Assembly (NCBI GenBank): GCA_002440945.1
Contig: DJWG01000011.1
Location: forward strand, 1 to 25,809
Direction: 5' to 3'
DNA length: 25,809 nt
From: Rhodobacteraceae bacterium UBA6236
Lineage (GTDB): Bacteria > Pseudomonadota > Alphaproteobacteria > Rhodobacterales > Rhodobacteraceae
A program made the translations under genes and the position numbers. The notes below the pieces were generated by a model. That model saw only the letters and a list, made by a program, of their open reading frames with translations, made no database searches and was not told the DNA's origin. Shown here piece after piece: positions 15,321-22,939 of the stretch (the first letter of the stretch is position 1; the number at the start of each line of letters is the position of its first letter).

Positions 15321-16022
15321 ATGACACGCGAAGCGCTGATCATCGGCCACGGCCAACCCTCGGACCCGGCACCCGCCGACGCCGACATGCAGGCGCTGGC
15401 CCGTGCCGTGGCAGGCCTGCTGCCCGACTGGCGCATCGAAGGCGCGACGCTCGCCGCTGAAGGGGCGCTTGCCGCAGCGCTGGACCGGCTCAAAACCCCG
15501 CTGGTCCTGCCCTTCTTCATGGCGGAAGGCTTCTTCACCCGGCAGATCCTTCCCGCACGGCTGGCGGCGCTGGGGGCCACGCATCTGCGGCACCTGCCAC
15601 CCTTCGGCCTCTGGCCCGAAACCGCCTCCCTGGCGGTTCGGCTTCTGTGCGAGGCCATCGACAGCGCCGGCTGGCAGATGGCCGACACCCGGCTGCTGCT
15701 GGCCGCGCATGGATCTGGCCGGGGGCCGCTCGCGGCAGAGGCCGCGCGGACCGTCCGGGCGCGGATCGAAGCCGGGACCGCCTTCGCCGAGGCGTGCCTT
15801 GGCTTCATCGAGGAGCCACCCTTCCTAGCCGATGCCGCCCGCGACCTGGGCCCGCAGGCGCTCTGCCTACCGCTTTTCGTCGCCCGCTGGGGCCATGTCC
15901 GCGACGACCTGCCCGAAGCGCTGGCCAAGGCCGAATTCCAGGGTCGTGTCCTTGATCCGCTGGGCTGCCACCCCGCGGTCCCCGCCCTGATTGCCGCAGC
16001 ACTTTCGCGGCAGGCGGAATGA
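15321..16022 (+). CDS. CbiX/SirB-type class II chelatase family protein
   Basis: Cytoplasmic protein of 233 residues with two tandem CbiX-like halves, as in the long class II metal chelatases that insert cobalt or iron into sirohydrochlorin. The N-terminal half has IIGHGQ (His10) but FFMAEGFFTRQIL where the second histidine should be. The C-terminal half has LLLAAHGSGRGP (His130) and LPLFVARWGHVRDDLP (His192). If active, the metal site would thus be in the second half. ATG at 15321; no strong ribosome binding site. Its stop overlaps the start of psuK (ATGA). Neighbours give no tetrapyrrole context, so the substrate is open. Confidence 0.8.
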   Translation: MTREALIIGHGQPSDPAPADADMQALARAVAGLLPDWRIEGATLAAEGALAAALDRLKTPLVLPFFMAEGFFTRQILPARLAALGATHLRHLPPFGLWPETASLAVRLLCEAIDSAGWQMADTRLLLAAHGSGRGPLAAEAARTVRARIEAGTAFAEACLGFIEEPPFLADAARDLGPQALCLPLFVARWGHVRDDLPEALAKAEFQGRVLDPLGCHPAVPALIAAALSRQAE

Positions 16023-16993
16023 CCGGCTTGCGCCCGGTAGGTGCGATGGTGCAGGAAGCCCGCGCCGGGACAGATCCCCGGCCCCAGCCTCTGGAAGCCG
16101 CCTTGCCCACCTCGCCTGACGTCCTTTGCATCGGCTCGGTCCTTTGGGACATCATCGGCCGCACCCCGACCCCGATCGGCCCGGGCGATGATGTGCCCGG
16201 CCATATCATCCGCCTTCCGGGCGGTGTGGCGCTGAATATCGCGATGACGCTGGCACGGCGGGGCCTTGCGCCTGCCCTTCTGTCCGCCGTTGGCCGCGAC
16301 GGCGAAGGCGACGACCTGATCCGCGCCGTCAGCCAGATGGGCATCGACTGCAGCCACATCCTCCGGTCCGATCTGCCGACCGACCGCTACATGGCGATCG
16401 AGGGCGCGGGCGGGCTGGTCGCCGCGATCGCAGATGCCCATTCGCTTGAGGCCGCAGGGGACAGCATCCTCGCACCGCTCGGCGATGGGCGGCTCGGCTC
16501 TGACAGGCAGCCCTGGACAGGGCTCATCGCGCTTGACGGCAACCTCACCACCGCGCTTCTGACGCAGATCGCGGCCTCTGCCCTGTTCCGCGCCGCCGAC
16601 CTGCGGATCGCGCCTGCCGCACCGGGCAAGGCCGTCCGGCTTTCGCCGCTGCTGCCGATGCCCAACGCCACGATCTATCTCAACCTGGCCGAAGCAGGGT
16701 TGCTCGTCGGCCGCTCCTTCGCCTCGGCCCCCGAGGCCGCGGCGGCGCTTGTGGATCATGGCGCGCGGCGCGTTCTTGTGACCGACGGCCCCCGGCCTTG
16801 CGCCGAGGCGGGGCCGAACGGCATACTCAGCGCAACCCCGGCCCCCGTGCCGGTCCGGCGCGTGACCGGCGCCGGCGACACCTTCATGGCCGCCCATATC
16901 GTCGCCGAACGCCACGGCGCGTCCCCTGCCCGATCCCTGGCCGCAGCCCTTGCCGCCGCCGCCGATTACATTTCTGGAGAAACCGGATCATGA
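16019..16993 (+). CDS. psuK: PfkB-family pseudouridine kinase
   Basis: Ribokinase-fold enzyme, 324 residues from the first ATG. Directly upstream of, and overlapping, psuG, so it most likely phosphorylates pseudouridine to pseudouridine 5'-phosphate. The N-terminal sugar-binding motif (LPGGVALNIAMTLARRG) and the C-terminal PfkB signature with the catalytic Asp (RVTGAGDTFMAAHI) are present. Start options: ATG at 16019, overlapping the cbiX stop, or ATG at 16046; the conserved region (PDVLCIGSVLWDIIG) begins only about 33 residues in, so the shorter form also works. Specificity is inferred from the neighbour. Confidence 0.85.
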   Translation: MTGLRPVGAMVQEARAGTDPRPQPLEAALPTSPDVLCIGSVLWDIIGRTPTPIGPGDDVPGHIIRLPGGVALNIAMTLARRGLAPALLSAVGRDGEGDDLIRAVSQMGIDCSHILRSDLPTDRYMAIEGAGGLVAAIADAHSLEAAGDSILAPLGDGRLGSDRQPWTGLIALDGNLTTALLTQIAASALFRAADLRIAPAAPGKAVRLSPLLPMPNATIYLNLAEAGLLVGRSFASAPEAAAALVDHGARRVLVTDGPRPCAEAGPNGILSATPAPVPVRRVTGAGDTFMAAHIVAERHGASPARSLAAALAAAADYISGETGS

Positions 16994-17904
16994 CCAAGGA
17001 ATTCCTGACCTTCGCCCCCGCCGTTGCCGCAGCCCTTGCCGAAGGACGCGCCGTGGTGGCGCTGGAATCGACGATCATCACCCACGGGATGCCCTTCCCG
17101 CAAAACGTCGAGGCTGCCCGCGCCGTCGAGGCCGAGGTCCGCCGCGCCGGGGCCGAACCCGCCACCATCGCCGTCATGGCGGGCCGTATCCACATCGGCC
17201 TGACCGACGCCGAACTTGACGCGCTGGGACAGGCGCAAGACGTCATGAAGCTGTCGCGCGCCGATCTGGCCGCCTGCCTCGCCCTGGGCCGGATGGGCGC
17301 CACCACCGTGGCCGCCACGATGATCTGCGCCCATCTGGCGGGGATCGAGGTCTTCGCCACCGGCGGTATCGGCGGCGTTCATCGCGGGGCAGAGACCAGC
17401 TTCGACATCTCGGCCGACCTGCGCGAACTGTCCGAAACCCCCGTGACCGTGGTCGCCGCCGGCGCAAAGGCCATCCTCGACCTGCCAAAAACCCTTGAAG
17501 TCCTGGAAACCCTTGGCGTTCCCGTGATCGCGGTCGGGCAGGACGACTTCCCGGCCTTCTGGTCGCGCAGCTCGGGCCTGCCGGCGCCGCTGCGCATGGA
17601 TGAGCCCCGCGCCATCGCCGCGGCCCACCGGATGCGCCGCACCCTTGGTCTGCCGGGCGGGCAACTCATCGCCAATCCGATCCCGGTCGACGCCGAAATC
17701 CCGCGCGAGGTCATCACCCCCTTCATCGAAACCGCCCTTGCCGACGCCACCCGCGACGGCATCGCCGCGAAAGAGGTGACGCCCTATCTTCTCGACCGAC
17801 TCTTTGAACTGACCGAGGGCCGCTCGCTAGAGGCCAATATCGCGCTGGTGCTCGCCAACGCGCGGCTCGCGGCGGGTATTGCCGTGGCGCTTCTGGAAGC
17901 CTGA
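16990..17904 (+). CDS. psuG: Pseudouridine-5'-phosphate glycosidase
   Basis: Cleaves the C-C glycosidic bond of pseudouridine 5'-phosphate to uracil and ribose 5-phosphate, completing pseudouridine salvage. The 304-residue length is typical. Motifs: VALESTIITHGMPFPQN (catalytic-site Glu26), KLSRADLAACLALGRMGATT, ATGGIGGVHRGAETSFDIS, and VVAAGAKAILDLPKTLE carrying the expected catalytic lysine. ATG at 16990 overlaps the psuK stop (ATGA) and has GGAG 10 bases upstream. cbiX, psuK and psuG are joined by two 4-base overlaps. Confidence 0.96.
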   Translation: MTKEFLTFAPAVAAALAEGRAVVALESTIITHGMPFPQNVEAARAVEAEVRRAGAEPATIAVMAGRIHIGLTDAELDALGQAQDVMKLSRADLAACLALGRMGATTVAATMICAHLAGIEVFATGGIGGVHRGAETSFDISADLRELSETPVTVVAAGAKAILDLPKTLEVLETLGVPVIAVGQDDFPAFWSRSSGLPAPLRMDEPRAIAAAHRMRRTLGLPGGQLIANPIPVDAEIPREVITPFIETALADATRDGIAAKEVTPYLLDRLFELTEGRSLEANIALVLANARLAAGIAVALLEA

Positions 17905-17977
17905 TCGGGCAGGTCGCTTGCCGGGCCCCGCGCCCGAAGCTAGCCTTCCGCCAGAGCAAAAGTGAAAGTCCGCCCCG

Positions 17978-18724
17978 ATGGCCAAAGACCGCCCCGGCAC
18001 CGACCCAAAGACCCACCGCGGCCTTCTGGCCGCGTTCCGGGCGAATTTCCTGACCGGACTTGTCGTGGTGCTGCCGATCGGCCTGACGCTCTGGCTGATC
18101 TGGAAGGTCACGGGCTGGATCGACAGCTGGGTCCTGCCGCTGATCCCCGGCGCCTTCCACCCCGACGCGCTTCTGAACCGCTACTTCGGCCCGACGGTGC
18201 AGCAGTGGTTCGGCCCGGACTTCGTGGTCAGCATCCGGGGCCTTGGCGTTCTGATCTTTCTTGTCTTCACCGTCGTCGTGGGCTGGATCGCCAAGGGCTT
18301 GATCGGGCGCCAGCTGATCGCCTTCGGTGAAAGCCTCGTCGACCGGACGCCGATCGTCCGCTCGGTCTACAACGGGTTGAAACAGATCGCCGAGACGGTC
18401 TTTTCCCAATCCGAGGCCAAGTTCGACCGCGCCTGTCTGGTGGAATACCCGCGCAAGGGCATGTGGGGGGTGGGTTTCGTCTCGACCGCCGCCAAGGGCG
18501 AGATCGCCGAGAAATTCCCGGATGACGAACTGCTGACCGTCTTCGTCGCAACGACCCCCAATCCCACGTCCGGCTTCCTGCTCTATGTGCCCCGCCGCGA
18601 CGTGATCCTCCTTGACCGGATCACGGTCGAGGATGCGGCCAAGCTGATCATCTCGGCGGGGCTTGTCTACCCCGGCGGCCCGAAGGAGGCCCCGAAGGAT
18701 CTGGCCACCCTGCCCCCGGCCTGA
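17978..18724 (+). CDS. DUF502 family membrane protein
   Basis: Integral membrane protein of 248 residues and unknown function. Two hydrophobic segments are clear: FLTGLVVVLPIGLTLWLIW (about 24-42) and GLGVLIFLVFTVVVGWIA (about 88-105). Family features follow: GESLVDRTPIVRSVYNGLKQ and FVATTPNPTSGFLLYVPRRD. The family resembles a plant protein involved in trafficking, but no bacterial role is established to my knowledge. ATG at 17978, 73 bases after psuG on the same strand; cotranscription is possible. Converges with the patatin-like gene across 33 bases with no strong terminator. Confidence 0.9.
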   Translation: MAKDRPGTDPKTHRGLLAAFRANFLTGLVVVLPIGLTLWLIWKVTGWIDSWVLPLIPGAFHPDALLNRYFGPTVQQWFGPDFVVSIRGLGVLIFLVFTVVVGWIAKGLIGRQLIAFGESLVDRTPIVRSVYNGLKQIAETVFSQSEAKFDRACLVEYPRKGMWGVGFVSTAAKGEIAEKFPDDELLTVFVATTPNPTSGFLLYVPRRDVILLDRITVEDAAKLIISAGLVYPGGPKEAPKDLATLPPA

Positions 18725-18757
18725 TCCTTCCGGGTCCGATCCCTACGGCCTGACGGA

Positions 18758-19807
18758 TCACCCGAACATCGTCACCAGATCGACGGTGCTTTCCACGCCG
18801 ATCCGGTCGCCATGACGGTCAAGGAACCGGTCCGCCGCCCGCCGTCCACCCTGCTTCAGCCGCCTCAGAAGTCCGTTGGTCGGCAGGACCTTGGTCCCCG
18901 GCGACAGTTCGCTCATCAGGTGGTCGTCGCCCACCAGATGCACCAGAACGTCCTTCATGGCATTGGCGCTGACCGCCCCTTCGGCGATCAGGCGCTTGAC
19001 AAAGTTGATGGCGCGCAGCTCTGACAGAAGCGTCGCGTTGAAGCTGATCTCGTTGATCCGGTCGGTGATCTCCTCGACATGGCGCGGCACCGCCTTCCGC
19101 AGGAAGGGGTTGATGTTGACCAGAAGGATGTCGCGCGGCAGATCCTTTTCATAAAGCGGAAACAGCGCCGGATTGCCGGAATAACCGCCATCCCAATAGG
19201 CCTCCTTCCGCCTTGTGACCGGATCGTCGATCTCGACCGCCCGAAACAGCGTCGGCAGACAGGCCGAGGCAAGGACCGCATCCGGCGTCACCTCGTCCCC
19301 ACCGAAGACCCGGATCTTGCCGGTCCGCACATTGGTGGCCGACACGAAAAGTCGCGGCCCCGCGGTCGAGGTCAGAAGCTCCGGGTGGAATTTCGCCACC
19401 ACCCGTTCCAGCGGATTGGCATAAAGCACACCCGAATCGTAAGGGCTGAAGACCTGCGTCATCCGCTCGGCCAGCGCGTAAGGCGAAAACATCGACCAGA
19501 ACCGCGCCACCGGTCCGGTATCCGGCCAAAGCGCCTTCATCCACTGACCAAGGCGGAAATCATGGACCTCGGACACCTGCGACCAGAGCCAGTCGAGGTT
19601 GTCGCGCGCGCCCTGCCGCCCCCCGGCGCAAAGACCGGCTTTCAGCGCCGCACCGTTCAGTGCCCCCGCCGAGGTGCCCGAAATCCCCGCGATCTCGATC
19701 GTTTCGTCTTCCAGAAGCCGGTCGAGAACCCCCCAGGTGAAGGCGCCATGCGCGCCGCCGCCTTGCAAGGCCACATTGATCCGCCGCACGCCACGCTTTG
19801 CCGCCAT
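18758..19807 (-). CDS. Patatin-like phospholipase family protein
   Basis: Predicted serine lipid hydrolase of 349 residues. It has the oxyanion loop LQGGGAHGAF (about 14-23), the nucleophile elbow GISGTSAGALNG with Ser46, and the dyad Asp206 in YWDGGYSGNPA. The part after about residue 270 fits the C-terminal extension (DUF3734-like) seen in this bacterial group. ATG at 19805-19807 is chosen; the upstream extension begins with TTG only. It lies 79 bases after bdhA on the same strand, so a link to PHB or ketone body use is plausible but inferred. A terminator-like element (19841-19863) between them may reduce read-through. Confidence 0.9.
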   Translation of the reverse strand: MAAKRGVRRINVALQGGGAHGAFTWGVLDRLLEDETIEIAGISGTSAGALNGAALKAGLCAGGRQGARDNLDWLWSQVSEVHDFRLGQWMKALWPDTGPVARFWSMFSPYALAERMTQVFSPYDSGVLYANPLERVVAKFHPELLTSTAGPRLFVSATNVRTGKIRVFGGDEVTPDAVLASACLPTLFRAVEIDDPVTRRKEAYWDGGYSGNPALFPLYEKDLPRDILLVNINPFLRKAVPRHVEEITDRINEISFNATLLSELRAINFVKRLIAEGAVSANAMKDVLVHLVGDDHLMSELSPGTKVLPTNGLLRRLKQGGRRAADRFLDRHGDRIGVESTVDLVTMFG

Positions 19808-19826
19808 GGTTCTTCTTCTTTGCAAA

Positions 19827-19863
19827 AATACTCAGATCCCCCGTCCCGCCAGAGGCGGAACGG
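19827..19863 (-). terminator. Terminator-like hairpin with trailing TATTTTTG between bdhA and the patatin gene
   Basis: On the minus strand CCGTTCCGCC and GGCGGGACGG pair around TCT (one mismatch), followed after about 10 bases by GTATTTTTGCAAAGAAGAAG. From memory, Rhodobacteraceae genomes contain many intergenic copies of a GCC-loop-GGCGGGG(A/G)TATTT element at gene ends. The T-run is offset from the stem, so termination may be partial. Confidence 0.45.
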
Positions 19864-19886
19864 AAGGCATCACGCCCGGACCTGCC

Positions 19887-20672
19887 TCAAAGCGCGGTCC
19901 AGCCGCCGTCGACGCTGATCGCCGTGCCGGTGATCTGATCGGCCGCCGCCGAACACAGGAACACCGTCGTCCCGCCGATCTGCTCGACCGTGGCGAATTG
20001 CTTCGACGGCTGGCGGTCCAGCATGACGTTGCGGATCACGTCCTCGCGGCTCATGTTGTGGGTCTTCATCTGGTCGGGGATCTGCGCCTCGACCAGCGGG
20101 GTCAGCACATAGCCCGGGCAGATCGTATTGGCGGTGATCGGCTCCAGCGCGGTTTCCAGCGCGGTGACCTTGGTCAGGCCGACGATGCCATGCTTGGCCG
20201 CCACATAGGCCGACTTGAAGGGCGAGGCCGTCAACCCATGCGCCGAAGCGATGTTGACCACCCGTCCCCATCCGGCCTTCCGCATGAGCGGAAGCGCGGC
20301 GGCGGTGGTGTGGAAGGCCGAGGTCAGGTTGATGGCAAGGATCGCGTCCCACTTTTCGATGGGAAAGTCTTCGATCGGCGCCACATGCTGGATCCCGGCG
20401 TTGTTCACCAGGATGTCGCAGGCCCCCATCAGCGCCGCCGCTTGCGTGACCAGGGCCCGGCATTCCGCGCCCTGCGACATGTCGGCCTTCACATAGGCCG
20501 CCCGCACCCCGAATTCCTTGCCCAGGGCTTCGGCCAGCGCGTGATCCTCTTCCCGGTCGGTGAAGGAGTTCAGCACCACATGCGCACCCGCCTTCGCGAG
20601 TTCACGCGCCACCCCAAGTCCGATTCCCGAATTCGACCCGGTGATGACGGCGGTCTTGCCTGAAAGGGTCAT
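19887..20672 (-). CDS. bdhA: 3-hydroxybutyrate dehydrogenase
   Basis: NAD-dependent short-chain dehydrogenase that interconverts D-3-hydroxybutyrate and acetoacetate, usually in PHB or ketone body use. The 261-residue product has the cofactor loop TGSNSGIGLG (11-20), NNAG (90-93), and the catalytic triad Ser143, Tyr156 and Lys160 (SAYVAAKHG). SAHGLTASPFKSAYVAAKHG and TICPGYVLTPLVEAQI are characteristic of the BdhA subgroup. ATG at 20670-20672 has GAGG 7 bases upstream; the open frame before it is non-coding leader. A palindrome and a -10-like GATAAT lie upstream. The patatin-like gene follows on the same strand. Confidence 0.94.
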   Translation of the reverse strand: MTLSGKTAVITGSNSGIGLGVARELAKAGAHVVLNSFTDREEDHALAEALGKEFGVRAAYVKADMSQGAECRALVTQAAALMGACDILVNNAGIQHVAPIEDFPIEKWDAILAINLTSAFHTTAAALPLMRKAGWGRVVNIASAHGLTASPFKSAYVAAKHGIVGLTKVTALETALEPITANTICPGYVLTPLVEAQIPDQMKTHNMSREDVIRNVMLDRQPSKQFATVEQIGGTTVFLCSAAADQITGTAISVDGGWTAL

Positions 20673-20689
20673 GAAGCACCTCTGTTCGT

Positions 20690-20704
20690 TTGCATTTGCA
20701 GCAA
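20690..20704. promoter_or_regulatory. Operator-like TTGC/GCAA repeat upstream of bdhA
   Basis: The segment TTGCATTTGCAGCAA contains the palindrome TTGCAGCAA and a direct repeat of TTGCA. On the minus strand it lies just downstream of GATAAT (20707-20712), a good -10 box, i.e. near the expected transcription start of bdhA and 18 bases before its ATG. PhaR regulators of PHB genes in Paracoccus and Rhodobacter recognise TGC/GCA-rich repeats, so a PhaR-type operator is possible. Confidence 0.35.
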
Positions 20705-20808
20705 TGATTATCCGCCACACCTTAAATTGCCAGTGACAAACCCGTCGCAGGCCGGTGTCAGATGCAGGGAATTACCGCAAATCGTCTGCTTCCGCCCATC
20801 GGGAGGAT

Positions 20809-20834
20809 AAAAAAACGCCCGCACAAGGCGGGCG
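20809..20834 (-). terminator. Rho-independent terminator without an assigned gene
   Basis: On the minus strand CGCCCGC (20834-20828) pairs with GCGGGCG (20822-20816) around CTTGT, followed by seven T (20815-20809). The stem directly abuts the TAG stop of the small ORF at 20835-20969. The nearest recognised minus-strand gene upstream is beyond 23.7 kb, so it does not terminate a known gene. Confidence 0.85.
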
Positions 20835-20969
20835 CTAAGTCGTTGAGGCAGGTTTCATACAGGCAAGAAACCTATCGAGCAGTTCTTTATCTATACGCGC
20901 TTCATCGCGCAGGGCCAAGCTAAAAGTTTGAAAAGGCAGGAAAGCCCGGATAGCGTGCCGCCCGATCAC
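20835..20969 (-). pseudogene. Small ORF or 3' remnant of a gene, closed by a terminator
   Basis: Reading on the minus strand from GTG at 20967-20969 gives 44 residues ending in LALRDEARIDKELLDRFL and then ACMKPASTT; the frame remains open further upstream, overlapping the YejA-like gene on the other strand. Codons such as ttt, ata, aaa and gat make it AT-richer than every neighbour. The stop codon touches an intrinsic terminator. No ribosome binding site supports the GTG. I do not recognise the sequence. It may be the preserved 3' end of a lost or transferred gene, or a real small protein; a chance ORF is also possible. Confidence 0.3.
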
Positions 20970-20988
20970 GCAGGCGGGGGAACGAGGC

Positions 20989-22818
20989 ATGGGCAGGGTC
21001 GGGCAGAGCAAAGCAGTTGGCCGGGCCGCCCGCCATGCGTTCGGCGGCCTTCTCTTGGCGGCCGTGCTTGCCGGCACGGGCCTCGCAGCGCCCCAACAGG
21101 GCATAGCTATGTATGGAGAGCCGGCCCTACCACCTGATTTTGTGGCCTTGCCCTATGCAAACCCCGATGCTCCGAAGGGTGGCAGCTACATCGCGGGCGA
21201 ACCCGGCAGCTTCGACAGCCTCAATCCCTGGATCGTGAAGGGCCGTGCACCCTATGGCATCGGCGCCCATACGGTCGAAACGCTGATGGGCCGTTCTCTC
21301 GATGAACCCTTCTCGCTTTACGGGCTGCTGGCCGAATCGATTGAAACTGACGACGCCCGATCCTGGGTCGAATTCACCCTCCGGCCCGAGGCGCGATTCT
21401 CGGATGGAAGCCCGGTCACGGTCGAGGATGTCATCTGGAGTTTCCAGACCTTGGGCACACTTGGCCACCCGCGCTACACCGGCGCCTGGTCGAAGGTCGC
21501 GGGGATCGAGGCGACGGGTCCGCGCAAGATCCGCATCACCTTCAAGGCCCCCGACCGCGAACTCGCGCTGCTGATGGGCCTGCGTCCAGTCCTGAAAAAG
21601 GCCGACTGGCAGGACCGCGCCTTCGACGAAACCACGCTGACCCCGCCCATCGGCTCCGGCCCCTATGTGGTCGACCGGGTCGATCCGGGCCGCTCGATCA
21701 CCTTCCGCCGCAATCCCGACTATTGGGGCAAGGACCTGCCCTTCAACCGCGGCCTGCACAACTTTGATACGCTCCGCTACGAATACTTCGGCGACCCCAC
21801 GGTGATCTTCGAGGCGTTCAAGGCAGGCGACCTGAACATCTGGCGCGAAACCAACGCCGCGAAATGGGCGCGGAACTACGATTTCCCGGCGCTGACCTCG
21901 GGCGAGGTGGTGAAGTCTGAAATCGGCAATGCCCGCCCCGGCGGCATGACCGGCTTTGTCATCAACACCCGCCGCCCGCAGTTCCAGGACTGGCGGGTGC
22001 GCGAGGCGCTGATCGGCGCCTTCAACTTCGCCTACATCAACCAGACCATGAACGACGGCGCCGAACCCCGGATCGACAGCTATTTCGTCCATTCCTCGCT
22101 CGCGGGGGGCAATGGCCCGGCAGCGCCCGAAATCGCGGCGCTGCTTGCCCCCTACAAGGCCGAGCTTTTGCCCGGCACACTTGACGGTTGGACACCCCCT
22201 GCGGGGAATGGCCAGACCAGCGACCGCAAGGCGCTCAGGGCTTCGGATCGCCTGCTGGAAGAAGCCGGCTGGACCGTGCAGGACGGTGAGTTGAGGGACG
22301 CCGAAGGCAAGCCCTTCCGGCTGGAATTCCTGCTGGCGCGCGGCGCCTCCGATACCGCGACCATCGTGGAACTCTACTCGGCGCCGCTGAAACAGCTGGG
22401 GATCACGCCCATCGTCACCTCGGTCGACAGCGCCGAATACCTGCAACGCACCAACAATTTCGATTTCGACATGGCCTGGATGATCCGCCCCATGTCGCTG
22501 TCGCCGGGGAACGAGATGCTGTTGTATTTCGGCTCGGCCGCCGCCGACCAGCCCGGATCGCGCAATCTGGCCGGGATCAGATCGGCCGCGGTGGACGGGC
22601 TGATCGGCCAGATGCTCGCGGCGCGGGGAGACGAGGATTTCACCCGCGCCACGCAGGCGCTTGACCGGGTGCTGACGGCAGGGCGATATGTCGTGCCGGT
22701 CTGGTATGAAAAGACCAGCCGCGTCGCGCATTCAAGGCATCTTCACTATCCATCAACCCTTCCGCTATACGGCTTTTGGCCGGGATTTGTCCCCGAAACA
22801 TGGTGGTATGAGGAATAA
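20989..22818 (+). CDS. Extracellular solute-binding protein, family 5 (YejA-like)
   Basis: Periplasmic binding protein of an oligopeptide-type ABC importer, 609 residues. A signal peptide is visible (FGGLLLAAVLAGTGLAA, about 18-34), with mature start near APQQGIAMYGEP and no lipobox. Family features include GSFDSLNPWIVKGRAPYG, FTLRPEARFSDGSPVTVEDV (typical of SBP family 5), IGSGPYVVDRVDPGRS and the C-terminal VPVWYEKTSRVAHSRH. YejA-type proteins bind peptides or cell-wall-derived and antimicrobial peptides; the permease and ATPase genes are not adjacent, so the ligand is open. ATG at 20989 has GGGGGA upstream. Followed after 4 bases by an entericidin-like gene. Confidence 0.92.
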   Translation: MGRVGQSKAVGRAARHAFGGLLLAAVLAGTGLAAPQQGIAMYGEPALPPDFVALPYANPDAPKGGSYIAGEPGSFDSLNPWIVKGRAPYGIGAHTVETLMGRSLDEPFSLYGLLAESIETDDARSWVEFTLRPEARFSDGSPVTVEDVIWSFQTLGTLGHPRYTGAWSKVAGIEATGPRKIRITFKAPDRELALLMGLRPVLKKADWQDRAFDETTLTPPIGSGPYVVDRVDPGRSITFRRNPDYWGKDLPFNRGLHNFDTLRYEYFGDPTVIFEAFKAGDLNIWRETNAAKWARNYDFPALTSGEVVKSEIGNARPGGMTGFVINTRRPQFQDWRVREALIGAFNFAYINQTMNDGAEPRIDSYFVHSSLAGGNGPAAPEIAALLAPYKAELLPGTLDGWTPPAGNGQTSDRKALRASDRLLEEAGWTVQDGELRDAEGKPFRLEFLLARGASDTATIVELYSAPLKQLGITPIVTSVDSAEYLQRTNNFDFDMAWMIRPMSLSPGNEMLLYFGSAAADQPGSRNLAGIRSAAVDGLIGQMLAARGDEDFTRATQALDRVLTAGRYVVPVWYEKTSRVAHSRHLHYPSTLPLYGFWPGFVPETWWYEE

Positions 22819-22822
22819 GAGC

Positions 22823-22939
22823 ATGAAGAAGCTTTTTGCCCTGGCGATGATCGCCGCACTGGCAGGCTGCAACACCATCGCTGGCGCGGGCGAAGACGTC
22901 TCGGGCGGCGCGCGCACCGTTCAGGGCTGGCTGAACTGA
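22823..22939 (+). CDS. Entericidin A/B-family small lipoprotein
   Basis: Lipoprotein precursor of 38 residues: basic MKKL, hydrophobic FALAMIAALA, lipobox LAGC with Cys16 as the lipidated residue, then NTIAGAGEDVSGGA and a short tail. This fits the entericidin family (EcnA/EcnB), small envelope lipoproteins first described as a toxin/antidote pair in enterobacteria; single copies are common in Rhodobacteraceae and may have other roles. ATG at 22823 has AGGA 9 bases upstream and lies 4 bases after the YejA-like stop, so the two are likely cotranscribed. Too short for most gene callers. Confidence 0.85.
   Translation: MKKLFALAMIAALAGCNTIAGAGEDVSGGARTVQGWLN

Larger units (their letters stand above)
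20673..20988. other. Intergenic region between divergent bdhA and the YejA-like gene
   Basis: It contains the bdhA control region (about 20680-20750), a minus-strand terminator (20809-20834), and an AT-richer ORF fragment upstream of that terminator. For the plus-strand gene, TTGAAA (20928-20933), 17 bases, TAGCGT (20951-20956) is a weak promoter candidate. GGGGGA lies 8 bases before the ATG at 20989. Base composition between 20838 and 20940 is clearly lower in GC than the rest of the window. Confidence 0.45.

Noticed and set aside
14187..16915. Long minus-strand frames opposite modC, cbiX and psuK
   Set aside because: Arg/Gln/Gly-rich shadow translations; the plus-strand genes carry intact catalytic motifs and overlapping starts and stops.
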